Below, in pieces: positions 49,725 to 50,131 of a stretch of DNA of 50,131 bases; position 1 is the stretch's first letter; each line of letters begins with the position of its first letter. Location of the stretch: NCBI GenBank assembly GCA_964482425.1, contig CAYZXN010000098.1, forward strand, positions 1 to 50,131. Direction: 5' to 3'. Source of the stretch: WHTF01 sp964482425. Lineage in GTDB: Bacteria; Desulfobacterota; Binatia; UBA9968. Under the pieces are notes generated by a model. It was not told the DNA's origin. It was given only the letters and a program-made list of their open reading frames with translations, and did not search any database. A program made the position numbers and the translations under genes.

Positions 49725-50131
49725 ATGTCGCAAATCGCCGTGGGCAACATCAGCATAGTTCTTCTAATACCCGTGATCGGGGCGGCGCTCCTGCTGCTGA
49801 TCCCGCGCCGGCAAAGACAAGTCCTGTTCACCGTGGCGCTGGTCGCGAGCCTGGCGGCGTTTGTCTGGTCGCTGCGGCTTTTTTACGGTTTCGACGGCGG
49901 CACCGGCGAGATGCAATTTGTCGAGAGGATAGCGTGGATGCCGGCCTTCGGTATCGCTTATATCGTCGGCATCGACGGTATCAGCCTTTTCCTGGTGTTG
50001 CTTACCACGCTGCTCATGCCGCTGGCGATCCTCGCTTCCTGGCCGGTGCAGGAAAAAATCAAGGAATATCTCTTCTTTATGCTGGTGCTGGAGACCGGCA
50101 TGCTGGGAGCTTTCGTCGCGCTGGATCTTTT
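49725..50131 (+). CDS. nuoM: NADH-quinone oxidoreductase subunit M, 5' part, cut by window edge
   Basis: The reading frame starts at ATG 49725 and runs open to the edge of the window (about 135 codons). The encoded N-terminus has two TM helices (ISIVLLIPVIGAALLLLI and VLFTVALVASLAAFVWSL), the characteristic MPAFGIAYIVGIDGISLFLVLLTTLLMPLAILASW, and KIKEYLFFMLVLETGMLGAFVALDLF. This is the typical start of NuoM. The start is 2 nt after the nuoL stop. Confidence 0.93.
   Translation, partial: MSQIAVGNISIVLLIPVIGAALLLLIPRRQRQVLFTVALVASLAAFVWSLRLFYGFDGGTGEMQFVERIAWMPAFGIAYIVGIDGISLFLVLLTTLLMPLAILASWPVQEKIKEYLFFMLVLETGMLGAFVALDL

Overview
The window looks like chromosomal DNA of an uncultured Gram-negative bacterium of deltaproteobacterial type, or of a related candidate phylum. 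This is suggested by the type IV pseudopilin set, ExbB/ExbD/TonB, a lipobox protein, TatA, an aroC-aroK-aroB-aroQ operon and a 14-subunit-type complex I operon. The affiliation is inference. No tRNA, rRNA, insertion sequence, integrase or CRISPR array was seen. TGA serves as a normal stop in many genes (fimT, pilX, exbD, archease, uvsE), so the code is the standard bacterial one.

Layout. 1-4.5 kb: minor pseudopilins (fimT, pilV, pilW, pilX) bracketed by two related exported proteins that read towards them from outside. 4.6-7.9 kb: chorismate-pathway operon. 8.1-13.2 kb: envelope module with a vWA protein, ExbB, ExbD, two secreted proteins built of 24-residue DxNGDG repeats, and TatA. 13.4-21 kb: polyprenyl-linked glycosyltransferase, UppP, a VTT-domain membrane protein, a TonB-like protein and a UPF0182 giant membrane protein. 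21.1-27.9 kb: a lone ABC permease facing an operon-like run of radical SAM, SDR, FAD-linked oxidase, haem-oxygenase-like diiron protein and SAM methyltransferase; I cannot match this to a known pathway. 28-32.5 kb: TrkA-N/DHH phosphoesterase, archease and the RNA ligase RtcB, then two near-identical VOC genes. 32.7-39.9 kb: HrpB helicase, UvsE UV endonuclease, a lytic transglycosylase, a berberine-bridge-type oxidase and small membrane proteins. 40.1-50.1 kb: nuoA, C, D, E, F, G, H, J, K, L and the start of nuoM.

The most striking observation is in rtcB. Its reading frame is broken by one TGA that falls exactly on the codon of the invariant metal-binding cysteine (the DINC motif, Cys98 of the Pyrococcus enzyme). 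The frame and family similarity continue perfectly after it. A 9-bp perfect inverted repeat starts 15 nt after the TGA, with its loop at the distance expected of a bacterial SECIS element. This is a strong candidate for a selenocysteine-containing RNA ligase. Other notable points are the uncharacterised 22-28 kb redox cluster, a nuo operon lacking both nuoB and nuoI, a terminator-like hairpin just before nuoA, and the paired repeat proteins at 10.6-13 kb.
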